Assembly (NCBI GenBank): GCA_026214975.1
Contig: JAOBSW010000505.1
Span: 1-64,000 of the forward strand
Source of the DNA: Gentiana macrophylla
Lineage: Eukaryota; Streptophyta; Magnoliopsida; Gentianales; Gentianaceae
Direction: 5' to 3'
DNA: 64,000 nucleotides
Shown here: piece by piece, positions 35,186 to 45,736 of the stretch
Position numbering within the stretch: the stretch's first letter is position 1
Layout: the number at the start of each line of letters is the position of its first letter
Made by a program: the position numbers and the translations under genes
Notes under the pieces: model-generated
Seen by the model: the letters and a program-made list of their open reading frames with translations, nothing else
Told to the model about the DNA's origin: nothing
The model's database searches: none

Positions 35186-37963
35186 TGATGTGATCCGTGA
35201 CCGAATCAGATCCGAAATTGCCGAAGGACCGACTGAAGGCACCAATAAGATGAGCACCGCGACCCTTAGCTAACCCGTAACTAAGAACCTTGGTATGACC
35301 TCAACCCTTAGATAACCCGTATCTAAGAACCTTGGTATCTAACGCCACAAGGATGCCGTAACCTTGATAAGTTCCGTTTGGAATCCACCAAACACCGGTT
35401 TGGAATCCACCAAAACCAACGTGAGAAAAAACTCACCAAAGCTTATAAGCTTCAAATATAATATATCAAAAATTTTGTCTGATGATTACAATGACTCTTA
35501 ATGCCTTTATATAGGCTACAGACTCCAAGACTAATTGCTAATTTAGCAATGTGGGACAAAATAACTATAAATAAAAACAATAACAAAAATAAAATACTAT
35601 CTAACCAATGTGGGATAATAAAAGTTAACTAAAAATAAATAAAAGACTCCAAATAAATTTGACAAGTTTCTTCTCGATGGGAATCACATCATTCCCTCCC
35701 GGTTCCAAAAGGATTTGTCCTCGAATCAAAAGGATGTCGTAAAATGCACCATCAAGGACAAAACAGGTCGAACCAACAACGAATATCAATGATATGCCCG
35801 GATCAAATACAAGGCGGACATGCCACTTCAAATCAGTATATCTTCGAGATGTTGATGCATACATCACCAAGGAAACCAATGAGTAGTAATCTTGCAGGTG
35901 CTCAATGCAAATAATGCTCTCCGGAGCAGCAACATAGGCATAGGGATTAGAAGCCGGAATAACTGCACAATACACCGCAAAAGGATCAATGAAGGTGTGC
36001 TTCGGTTTGCCATCAATGTCAACTGGGACAAGAACATCCATAGGAAATATATTGGTTTGATTGGTTATAGCAGATAGCCCAGTTTGCTCCTCAAGCGGAT
36101 GATCTTCATGTACCTGCAAAGAAGACGAAGTAGAACTCGAACAAGTGGGTGGTGAAGTAGGACCAACAGTCGCATATGCCTCAATTTTATCCACCACTAA
36201 TGCAATATCCTCATCTACTTTTGCAACATGTATCTCCACCACTTCTTTATTCTCCTCGGTGATTGCCTCTGCCACAATCGACTCTTGGACTACATCCACC
36301 AATTTTGCTCCAACAACCTCCTCCAATCTGTCTTCCACTACAACCTCGTTTACATTTTCTGGGTGCCGGAGACTCCTCAATCTGAATATTACTTTGTTGC
36401 CTGAGGGTAGAGATTCAAAAACATGTTTCTTGCCACAAAAGGAAAAAGAATAGCGAGTCCGGGATGCATTATGACGTACATTATGCAAAGATAACCATGA
36501 TCTCCCAAATATCAAATGTACATCACTCAGTGGCACCACATCACATGAGACAACAGCTTTATAACTTCCAATGGACATTGGAACCCGTGCATACCGTGTA
36601 ACTTTAACCCGATGGTTTCCCACAACAATGTAGTAGGGATGATGAAGTCTTTCCGTCCGCAAGTTTAACTCCTTAACCACATCTTTACTAATTAAATTTT
36701 CTTCTTCATCGTGATCAATACACAACTCATATTCATAATCTCCAATAAAACATGATGTGTAAAACAAGTTGTTACCTTGACCAACACGGTTACCTCTACC
36801 ACCACGATCACCTCTACCACTGCGGTTATCTCTACCACCACGGTTAAATTGCTCAGTTACTCCCTTTAACATATTCTTCATCTCATTCATCATATCATCA
36901 AAACGTTGTTCTATTACCAAATTTTGATTCATCATATCTTCAAAATTCCGAAAATAGAAATCCATAGGACTCTCCTTTGACATTACTCAAGATCGAAATT
37001 CACCAATAAATAGCACACGGCAAGCATCCAAAATGTCCAAACAAGAATATTCGACAAGAAATAATATCTTTTTCTGATTTGTACTAGAATCTCGGGTGTG
37101 ATAAAAATTATACCGAAATTGTGGAAGTCACGTCAAAAGGTTGAGGGTTTTATTTTTATTTTAATCTAGGGTCGGCTACTTCCTGGGGATTCAAGCCGTG
37201 ATTTACTTTTTCTTTTTGGTAAAAGAATAGCAGCAACAGGCAATGGAAGAAAAGGGGCTGAAAATTATTATTATGTGGTAGATGGATGAACACGCAAGCA
37301 GAAGTATGGATTGCTGGTTTTTTTTTTTTTATATAATTAAAGAAACGCAAGAACACAGATCAAGAACTGGATTTTTTTTTTGTAAGCAGTAAAAAAAAAT
37401 GCAAGAAATAAGAAAAAGGGATATTTGGATACCGTCAGTGACTGTCTCTGATACCAACTGATGTGGTCTATAGCCGAATCAGATCCGAAATTGCCGAAGG
37501 ACCGACTGAAGGCACCAATAAGATGAGCACCGCGACCCTTAGCTAACCCGTAACTAAGAACCTTGGTATGACCTCAACCCTTAGATAACCCGTATCTAAG
37601 AACCTTGGTATACGAACGCCACAAGGTCTGCTCAGAACCTTGATAAGTTCCGTTTGGAATCCACCAAACACCGGTTTGGAATCCACCAAAACCAACGTGA
37701 GAAAACTCACCAAAGCTTAAAAGCTTCAAATATAATATATCAAAATTTGTCTGATGATTACAATGACTCTTAATGCCTTTATATAGGCTACAGACTCCAA
37801 GACTAATTGCTAATTTAGCAATGTGGGACAAAATAACTATAAATAAAAACAATAACAAAAATAAAATACTATCTAACCAATGTGGGATAATAAAAGTTAA
37901 CTAAAAATAAATAAAAGACTCCAAATAAATTTGACAAGTTTCTTCTCGATGGGAATCACATCA
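35186..37963 (-). mobile_element. Short non-autonomous LTR element, chromovirus-derived, with one open frame
   Basis: Two ~505-base LTRs (35186-35691 and 37459-37963; TGATGTG...CACATCA) enclose 1.77 kb. On the minus strand the right LTR is followed by TTGGTATCAGAGACAG, a tRNA-Met-type PBS. The purine-rich sequence GGAACCGGGAGGGAA lies just before the left (3') LTR and follows RGQILLEPGGND-type codons, the usual end of chromovirus pol. RT, RNase H and integrase are absent. The flanking pentamers (GTTGA and CTATC) differ, so the site was rearranged after insertion or the element arose by recombination. Confidence 0.8.
35625..36983 (-). CDS. 452-aa gag/retropepsin-like protein, catalytic motif changed
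   Basis: One uninterrupted minus-strand frame starts with a predicted helix (FEDMMNQNLVIEQRFDDMMN) typical of chromovirus gag ends. An RG-rich box of about 25 residues (GGRDNRSGRGDRGGRGNR) follows where a zinc knuckle is usual. Residues ~73-190 match the chromovirus retropepsin: FIGDYEYELCIDHDEEENLI, VVGNHRVKVTRYARVPMSIG, SCDVVPLSDVHLIFGRSWL and RYSFSFCGKKHVF. The active-site D-S/T/G-G is D-H-D here, so protease activity is not expected. The C-terminal 260 residues have no recognised domain; the end reads into the LTR. An open frame this long in a deletion derivative is unusual. It may be translated and act in trans in particles of related elements, or simply be young. Confidence 0.65.
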   Translation of the reverse strand: MSKESPMDFYFRNFEDMMNQNLVIEQRFDDMMNEMKNMLKGVTEQFNRGGRDNRSGRGDRGGRGNRVGQGNNLFYTSCFIGDYEYELCIDHDEEENLISKDVVKELNLRTERLHHPYYIVVGNHRVKVTRYARVPMSIGSYKAVVSCDVVPLSDVHLIFGRSWLSLHNVRHNASRTRYSFSFCGKKHVFESLPSGNKVIFRLRSLRHPENVNEVVVEDRLEEVVGAKLVDVVQESIVAEAITEENKEVVEIHVAKVDEDIALVVDKIEAYATVGPTSPPTCSSSTSSSLQVHEDHPLEEQTGLSAITNQTNIFPMDVLVPVDIDGKPKHTFIDPFAVYCAVIPASNPYAYVAAPESIICIEHLQDYYSLVSLVMYASTSRRYTDLKWHVRLVFDPGISLIFVVGSTCFVLDGAFYDILLIRGQILLEPGGNDVIPIEKKLVKFIWSLLFIFS

Positions 37964-38488
37964 CTATCTGTCTCATCAAACTCCCCACATGAGAGCAACC
38001 ATAGTAAGGGAACTTTAGCCATGTTCTTTGCTCACTTTTGTAAGGATAGAATAAATATTGATAGAAAAGTAAAATAATGATAGAAATGTAGATAAACTTT
38101 TTTTGAGACTCTCTAGTCTCTTGTCTCTTTTGAGATAGCACACTAGACAATTGTCTCTCCCAAAAAAGCACCAAACCCACCCCCTCCCCCCTCCCCCCTC
38201 CCCCTCCCCCTCCCCTCCCCTCCTCCCTCTTTTAGAAAAAAATGTCTATTCCATTAATATTTAATATTAATTTAATGAAAAGATTCAAAATATTTATCAC
38301 CACTACAACATCTAATCACACACAATTAATCTCTATCATCTTTCTATATTATCATTATTATAATATCACATCACACACAATTTATCCCTACAATCCTTCT
38401 ATATTTATCCTCCACTCATCTTTCTCCACGTCATCCAAATATCAACAATCAAAGGGCTTCTCTCCCGATCATCATTAAAGTTGCTCTT
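37964..38488. other. Intergenic with a C-rich microsatellite
   Basis: A (CCCCTC)n-like tract covers 38176-38229. AGAGCAAC at ~37992 and GTTGCTCT at ~38480 could be the ends of a small hAT-type MITE, but no target duplication is visible. No gene is seen. Confidence 0.5.
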
Positions 38489-38680
38489 ACCTAGGATCAA
38501 CAACCATTAGTTATCTCCCTTCTTTATGTAAACTCCATACCTATTCCACTAAAATTGTTGTCTACCACTACTCTACCCACCCCACTGGCTTCTTTTCAAT
38601 GGGTCTTCTTCTTACACTTGCTACCTCAAGAACCACATATCCATAGCTGAACACATCAGTTTTATTCAGTAGCTCTACCT
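38489..38680 (-). pseudogene. Receptor-like kinase fragment (lectin-RLK type)
   Basis: The minus strand codes K-T-D-V-F-S-Y-G-Y-V-V-L-E-V-A-S, kinase subdomain IX, then R-R-R-P-I-E-K-K-P-V-G-W-V. After a stop and a shift comes V-W-S-L-H-K-E-G-R, a stop, and L-M-V-V-D-P-R. The block order matches legume-lectin receptor kinases. Only ~65 codons with several stops remain and no other kinase parts flank it, so it is a gene relic or a transposon-carried fragment. Confidence 0.72.
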
Positions 38681-38929
38681 AGGGCTGTAACGAGCCGAGC
38701 TACTCGTGAGTAGCTCGAGATTGACTCGAACCAAACCTCGACTCGGTTTAAATCAGCTCGAATTCAAAATCGATTCGACTAGAAAATTAAACGTTCGATA
38801 ATCGAGCAACGCAGTACTCAACTACTCGCGAGCAACCTCGAATATACATTTATATAAGTATATATGAATATTTATACATAGATACATACATATGTATTAT
38901 TATAAATATGTTTATGTATCTTTATATTT
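38681..38929. mobile_element. hAT-like non-autonomous element fragment
   Basis: TAGGGCTGTAACGAGCCGAGC and the TACTCGTGAGTAGCTCG inverted motif are typical of the end of a widespread plant hAT-type MITE. The other end is not found; the palindromic LTR element starts at 38930. Confidence 0.5.
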
Positions 38930-39559
38930 TGATATGCCAATCCCGTAAAGGAGCCCTCGGATTCTTGTTGGGCCTCCATGCAAGCCTAATAACGAATAGG
39001 GTCTTTGGCCCAATTAGTTCGCACCGATGTAAGACGAGCTGGGCCAAGAATAATACAACCCGCCTCGCACCATTACAATACTTATCATTGGTTAGGCAAA
39101 TGACGTCGATAAACAAAGCCTTCATACGCCATCTACCAGGCGAGGCGAAGCATTGGGGTCCAATTCGACCACCCCTCTGCTCGCAGCCTGCTCAAATAGA
39201 AAACAAAGTCACAGGTTACAAGTGAAGAGTCCACAGTGGCCGATATGCATGCCAGCTCGCACATCAAGAGCTCGACCCGATACTTTATACTTACGAACTG
39301 CATGTACTCTTTATTCCCGCAATGTAACAACCGAATATGTAAGCCCTATATATAGCGGCACATTTTACCTTTCAAAAGGGACGCATAATAGAAAAAGCAG
39401 ACCAAGCTCTGCCAATTTGTCGATTGTCTTTGTGTTCTTGAGTGTTCTTCATATCTTCATATATTTCTTGAGCTAAACACAACCAAACACCACCTTTAAT
39501 CCAGAGATTCTCACAAAAAAATCCACTAAATCTTGTTCGTGATATTTCTAGCAATATCA
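38930..39559 (+). repeat. Left LTR of the palindromic element
   Basis: Runs TGATATGCCAATC to AGCAATATCA. A TATATATA box is at about 39347. The PBS-like TTGGCTCTGTTACTGG follows at 39561. Confidence 0.82.
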
Positions 39560-39840
39560 GTTGGCTCTGTTACTGGAAAAGATTATGCGAAAACATTCTT
39601 CCCCGGTCGAATCTAAGATTTACGGCGGCTGCTCTTAGCTCCGAGGCTATAAAGCCGTCCTTTTCTACTTTTCCGACGCTCCCGAGCCATCCTTTTTACT
39701 TTTCCGGTTGAATATTCATCGGAATCCTCATCTAGTTCGTCTGGAATCCCCCCATTTTTGAGATCTTCATCCGGATTCCCAGAAATCTTACAAGATACTC
39801 TTCAGTTCACCTAAGATTACAAATACTCTTTGAAGACCCA

Positions 39841-40388
39841 TTGGCCTTCAAATCTTCACTCGGTAGCACATGTTCATTAAGAACACCTCAAAGTTACCGG
39901 ACCTCCACCTCCGACGTTAGCATGTCAAAAACAAGACCTGCAGGGGATCCATTGCACGAGGGCCTACCCCCAACCACCAAAAGGATGGGTAAGAATGCTG
40001 TGCAAGTTACTAATGGCACGATAGCGTGTCAGAATACCGTACACGACGACCCTGAAGGACATCTGACACCTAGTCCTCAGAGAGAAGGCATACATCAGTA
40101 TGATGAATGCACTCACCTCGACAACAGAGCGAGGTCCAAGGAAGCTCTTGATCAGCTCGCCGTCGCTACTAAGAAAACAAAGTAAGGACCGCATGCGAGA
40201 CATCTCGGCCAACCCGTTCACATCAACTATCTCCCTGTGAGAAGATAGAGGCATATGACCAACTCTACGCGAAAGCATTATTTGTTCATGCTGCCTATGC
40301 GGAAAGGATACATCAGACCAATCAAGTACTCATCCTTCTGAATCACCCAATGCTTCCTATCAGTGAGTTTGTCCCTCTGCTGAAACGG
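39841..40388 (+). pseudogene. gag N-terminal fragment, left arm
   Basis: MSKTRPAGDPLHEGLPPTTK starts at about 39920. It shares its pattern with the right arm: GKNAVQVTNGT, TVHDDPEGHLTPSPQREG and KEAL. After a shift at ~40185 the codons continue as Y-D-Q-L-Y-A-K-A and I-S-E-F-V-P, ending at the centre of symmetry. Confidence 0.7.
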
Positions 40389-40400
40389 GCGACCTTAGTG

Positions 40401-40857
40401 GAGGGACGAACTCGCTGATGGGAAGAGTTGGTTGATCTAGACGGATAAGCTCTTGATTGGTCTGATGAATTATTTCAGCATAGGCGGCATGCGCACGCAG
40501 TGCTTTCGTGTAAAGCTTGTCGTATGCCTCTTTCTCTTCGTAGGGAGATGGCTGATGCGAACGGGCTGGATAAGACGTTTCAACCGTGTTCTTTCCTTTG
40601 TTAGGTTGAGTGGCCGCGGCAAGCATACCTAGAGCTTCCTTGGATCTAGCTCTGCTATCAATGTAAGCTCACGCGTCGTAATGATGTACGTCTTCACCCT
40701 GTGGACTGGGTGAATGATGTCCTTCGGGATCGTGGTGTACTGTATCCCGTACTATGGTAGTATTGTCAGTGACCTGGGCTCTATTTTTGCCTGTCTTTTT
40801 GGAAGGTGGTGGCAGGCCATCGTGCAATGCAGCCCCCACAGATCTGTGTTTTGACAT
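40401..40857 (-). pseudogene. gag N-terminal fragment, right arm
   Basis: MSKHRSVGAALHDGLPPPSK ... TVHHDPEGHHSPSPQGEDVH (40669-40857) then, after a stop, AAATQPNKGKNTVETS, PYEEKEAYDKLYTKALRAHA and LDQPTLPISEFVPP (40401-40626). It mirrors the left arm codon for codon and ends at the same position. Confidence 0.75.
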
Positions 40858-41212
40858 ACAAACATCAGTAATGAAGATCTGGTAGTGTTTGGGGTGGAAA
40901 CGGTAAGGTTATGTCTATATTTATGGAAATCTAGAAATTTGGATGAAGATTTGAGGTTTCAGATGAACCGTATGAAGGTCTGAGATTTCAGATGAACCAG
41001 AGGGAGATCTTGTTAGATTTTTGGGAATATGTACAAAGATCTTGAAGCTCTAGGGATTCCGGCTGAACTAGATGAAGATTCCGATGAAACTTCAACCGGA
41101 AACCAGAAAATGACTATTTCAGATCGACGGTGCTAAGAACAGCCGCCGAAGATCTCATATTCAACCGGAAAAAAATGATAAACGCGTAGGTTTCCCGGTA
41201 ACGGAGCCAACT

Positions 41213-41835
41213 GATGATGTCAAAATATCACCAAAGGGTTTTAGCATACATGTATGAGGATATCTGTATTATATAAAGGTTTTTGTAGCGTATTACTCAA
41301 GAAATCTATGAAGATGTTATGAGTATGCAAGAACAATGAGGCTGTCGACAAATTGGCAGAGTTTAGCTGCATTTTGTATTACCCGTCCCTTTGAAGGGTA
41401 ATTAATGCCGCTATTTATAGGGCTTATATAGTCGGTATCTAAAAGGTGGGAAATGAAATACAAGCAATGCATAAGCGTTTGGCTGCGAGTTGAGCTACTA
41501 GTGTGCGAGCTGGCTTGCATCTCGGCCACTATGGGCTCTTCACTTGTAACTCTTGACTTTGTTGCCTAGTCAAGAGGGTTGTGAGTTGAGGCGCATGTAG
41601 ACTGGCCCCTAGTTCTTCGTATAGTCCATGTGATGGCGAGTTGAAGGCTTTGTTTATCGACGCCCGTAGCCTAGCCAATGATAAGTATTGTAAGGGCTTG
41701 AGGCGGGCTGAATTATATTTGGCCCAGCTTGACTTATGAGGTGCAAACCGGGTGGGCCAATGACCCTATCCGTTATTGGACCTATGTGGAGGTCCAAGGT
41801 GGATCCGCGGGCTCTTTTACGGGTTTGGCGTATCA
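41213..41835 (-). repeat. Right (inverted) LTR of the palindromic element
   Basis: On the minus strand it starts TGATACGCCAAACCCG and ends GACATCATCA next to the PBS-like sequence at 41195-41210. A minus-strand CTATAAATAG box lies at about 41411-41420. Confidence 0.82.
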
Positions 41836-42305
41836 ATTCTTTGCAGACAGGTGTGTTCTAACGGATAATAGTTTTTGCTTTCAGTTATTTAAGATGTAGT
41901 TTGATAGAAGTTGTAGTTCTGGTTGAGTTGGTTGTATGGAAGGCCCTGAGGATCTAGTTCCCGAGTCTTTAGCTTGTTATCTTCCGCGTTAATCTTTAAG
42001 TACCCTGATATGACATGAGGCTAAATCGGATTTAGGGTTTACTCTAAATGTCACGTACTGAACGTTCCACATCCGGATAAGGACTCGGTATCCAGGACAT
42101 GGGCGTTACGATTGGTATCAGAGCCTAAGTTCGGAAAACTTGGGCAAACCTAAGTTAGGAAAAACTTAGGAGTCATATCAATCTTTAGGTTTTAATCAAG
42201 TTCCTCAAGACCATCTTGGTTGTGGTCTTTCTCTTTTATTCGAGTCTCCTTCCTTACCTGGTGCATTAAGTTTTGAGAACGAAACTTCTTATAAGGAGGG
42301 GAGAA

Positions 42306-42766
42306 TGTAAAACCCTTGTAGAGGTATTTTCGTCTATTCCGAATTAGTTTTTCTTTTTCCTTTTCTTTTTAGGTTTTCTTTTCCTCCAAGTTTATGAAAA
42401 GCTGACATTAACCCTAAAAAGTCTATAAAAAAAAGCTCTAGGGAGCCCTAGAATTTATCATAGTCGTATTTTTAGAGTGTGTGGGGGGGGGGGGTGTTGG
42501 CTCATTGAATTGGAGCAGAAACCTTAGTAAAGCGGCCAAACAGTGCCCCAAATGTGTCCCAGACGTGCTTTAGACAGCCCAGGACGTGCTCAGGACTTCC
42601 GGCTCACTGAACCGTGTACTACTCTTATTTAAGCGGCCGTGTTTTGGTGCCTAGGACGTGTCTAACCTTGTCCAGGACGTGTCTGCATGTCAGAGTTTCA
42701 GCTTCAAGTCATATCCTGATTCAGAGGCAGTTTTGAGGCTTGTTTCATCTCAAGAAGGCAAGTATC
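42306..42766 (+). repeat. 3' LTR of the gutted gypsy element, first segment
   Basis: Contains a run of 12 G (42483-42494) and four copies of a CCAGGACGTGYCT-like motif at 42559-42569, 42578-42590, 42650-42663 and 42671-42685, in the U3 position upstream of the expected transcription start. Confidence 0.75.
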
Positions 42767-44527
42767 TGATAACGGTCATTTTGTGCCCGTTATTCTATGA
42801 CCTTTATCCCCGATTCTAGTTTAAAGGAGCTATAATAGAGTAATAATAAGTCGTAATACGCCTAATTTGCATATGCGAGAGTTACGATTCATTATTATGT
42901 ATTATGAGGTTTTATTATATTATTTGATATTACAGATGTATTTCATGTGATATTTGTAGTAACTCATTTTGGGAGCACAAGGATGAACTTCGGAGAAGCT
43001 TTGATGGATCACAGGCATTTAATTAAGAAGGCCCAAGATAAAAGAGGAAGAAAGCCCAGAGCGTGTAAGGCTCGGTCGACCGAGCTGTGCATTCGGTCGA
43101 CCGAGTGGGCCTACTGATCGAGAAGAAGTTCGGCACATTATTTGAGTCGGTTAGGGTTCAGAGTGTCGGCATTTTAAGTCGGTTTTCTATGACGGCCGAG
43201 GCTCTATATAAACACAAGCCCTTTGTATTTTTATGATGCATTCACCACTATTCATTCATAAAAACATATAAGCAAAATAAGGCTTGTGGAGGTTGCTGTG
43301 GTTGCAAACATGTAAGCCCTAGTTTATTTTCTCGTTTTCTTTTAGTAATCAATTTCCCAATTATGCTTTGATTGTTTGAGTAGTTATTCATATCTAGGTG
43401 ATGTAGATCTAGGATATGACGTTAGAGGCGATGGTGATACCTTTGTCTATAAGGATCCCATATCCTACGTCCTCTACCTAATATCTACGGATGAATCTGT
43501 GTGTTTAATTTACGTGTATTTAGATTAGTTTATATGATGTCACGATGATTCGCTATATAATCCGATTTGTATATGAAACGCGAGAAATATGTTCGGGATG
43601 TAAATGGGAGTTAGACTCGGGTGACCGAGAGGTGTCACCGGTCGATCCGAGAGTGCCTATTCGGTCGACCGAGAGTTAGCAAACCTGTTTTCATCCGTTA
43701 ATCGACCACGTCTTTATGATTAGGTTAGCTTAATTGAATTTATTATCTCAAGAGGTATGGCTATGGCTACGTCACTCGCTTAATTTAATTAAAACGCGTG
43801 AAAAGGAAATACCAATATAAGACTCTTAGGTAGGCTTAGAATTGATCTTCGGACGTTCGGGCCGTTATCAGGTAGGTTTATATTAGGGAATTGCGCGCAC
43901 CTTGTTACACGTAGATCGTAAACTAGCATGAGACTATAACTTGGTAAGTGTTAGTTGGACGAGGTTTGAGTGATCGCTCAGAAGTACGCCTAACCAAAGG
44001 AATGTTGCCCGGACGAGGTGTACGGTCAATATCGGCATCCTTAGAGTAGTAAGCGTGTGAGTTATATGAGATGGAGGCACCAAGAGGCGAAGTCACGTAA
44101 CAATAACACAGTGATATAGTGACCTATCGGTGCTACATCAAGCTTAGAGGATGACTCCGTAGCCAATATAAATAGATATGAACGGATTAATAGTTGATGA
44201 GTTTTGTTGTCATATAAATTGTCTAGATCCAAATGATTATGGTTATAATTGGGCAGTTGATTACGTTATGTGTTTACATGTTGTTTATATGTTTGAGTGT
44301 GTCTTTCTTTTCTCGTACTTTATGTTGGTCATAGACCATATTTGTCAGACGAAATAAATAGGTTGACTATTTAAGTTAGGATCCACAAATTGATTCTCTG
44401 TGGGATCGACCTCGACTCTATCTAGCTATACTGCGATTGAACCTAGTTCACTTGCTAGTGGTTATTTAGGCATCGAGTTAGTAATTTAACTTGACCTCAA
44501 TCAAGTTTTTGGCGCCGTTGCCGGGGA
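42767..44527 (+). repeat. 5' LTR (42767-44503) and PBS of the Athila-like element
   Basis: A CTATATAAAC box is at 43204-43213. Two pairs of CTCGGTCGACCGAG-type palindromes lie at 43071-43104 and ~43637-43672. The LTR ends CCTCAATCA, six bases before the tRNA-Asp PBS. Confidence 0.92.
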
Positions 44528-44620
44528 ATCAATGGTCCAACCGCTTAAATGATCTACTTGCTTATTTCGCTTTTTTGTTTATTTTCTTTTACAAGTGAGT
44601 AAAATAAATAAATAAATAAA

Positions 44621-44623
<3 letters not shown>

Positions 44624-44695
<72 letters not shown>
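44624..44695. repeat. (AT)n microsatellite
   Basis: About 36 uninterrupted TA units follow an AAATA-rich stretch in the leader of the Athila-like element. Confidence 0.95.
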
Positions 44696-44698
<3 letters not shown>

Positions 44699-44932
44699 CT
44701 GTATGTTCGGTCGATCGAACAATGTCGCTTTCGATCGACCGAGCCCTTTCATTGTTCTATATTATCTGACGGCATTGTTTTCCTTCGCTTCTGCTTTTCC
44801 CCGTCAGTTGGTTGTAAGCCTAGCAGCAGTATGAGCAATCGATCGATCGTTAGTTTATTGACCGCTTGTTGTTTTTCTCATGTTGCGAGATAATCGAACT
44901 AAATCACTGTAAGATTGTTCGTGATAAACAAT

Positions 44933-45736
44933 ATGTCATCAAAACAATTTTCCAAGGTTAAGGAAGAGGATGTTAACGTTTTACGAACCAAGACAACACC
45001 AATGAAGCCGATGACGCAAAAGCTGAAGGAGAGAATAGCAAAAATGAAAGAACGAATTCAGGAAGCCAGAAAGTCAAGGGAAGCAAGTGGGCGTATGTAA
45101 AAGAGGTATGTGTGCTTTAAATACCAAGTAATTTCTTCGGATTCGGATTCGATTTGATTCGTGATATTGATTATATGGATTACATGTCGGAGATGAGTCC
45201 AGTTCGAGAGTAGCGTAGATATGGAGCGACCTATAGTCACCTGTGCTAAGGAGGCAAAATATGTTGAAGATGAATCTCGGTTAATGCCAAAGTTAGATGA
45301 CCCAGGGCATTCCTTGTAGATGTTACCCTAGAACAAGCACACTTGGGATTGGCTTTAATTGACTGACTGGATCAAGCTTAAACATTTTCCTAAAAGCCTT
45401 TGCGATAGGAATATGATTCTGACTCCCACAAACACCCCGCTAAAAGTGAGATTCGCGGATAGTACTAGAACCATCATGTCTGGACAAATGAATAACATGA
45501 TCATTGGTATCGGACAACTTCGGTTTAAGATAGATTTGGTCGTAATGGACATAGAGGAGCATCCGTATAGCCCAATTATCTTGGGTAGGTCCTTTATTAA
45601 TACCTCTAGAGCCCTTATTCGTATGACTAGGCATGAGATCACATTGTTTGATGCTAAGGGTTCTGAGACTTTTGGGATAAAGAACCCGAGTTCCTATTCC
45701 GGTAAGTGTAAACATTATAGAAGTCGTTGGTTCTAA
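44933..45736 (+). pseudogene. gag/retropepsin remnant of the Athila-like element
   Basis: A short basic frame MSSKQFSKVKEEDVNVLRTK with a coiled, Lys/Arg-rich helix (LKERIAKMKERIQEARKS) ends at a stop at 45098. At 45359-45736 the peptide LKVRFADSTRTIMSGQMNNM, KIDLVVMDIEEHPYSPIILG and SFINTSRALIRMTRHEITLF matches the second half of an Athila/Tat retropepsin. The half with the catalytic D-S/T-G is missing. Confidence 0.72.

Larger units (their letters stand above)
38930..41835. mobile_element. Head-to-head palindromic LTR-PBS-gag structure (gypsy)
   Basis: Two copies of one gypsy 5' end face each other. Left, plus strand: LTR 38930-39559, PBS-like TTGGCTCTGTTACTGG, leader and gag start. Right, minus strand: LTR 41213-41835, PBS-like TTGGCTCCGTTACCGGG, leader and gag start. 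Both LTRs have TG...CA ends (TGATATGCCAATC and TGATACGCCAAAC) and similar lengths (630 and 623). Both gag copies stop at the same codons (ISEFVP), meeting at a dyad near 40389. The arms look about 70% identical by eye. No matching target duplication is seen (TATTT and ATTCT). Confidence 0.8.

Noticed and set aside
35892..36453. Plus-strand frames at 35892-36077 and 36145-36453
   Set aside because: Antisense shadows of the 452-codon minus-strand frame.
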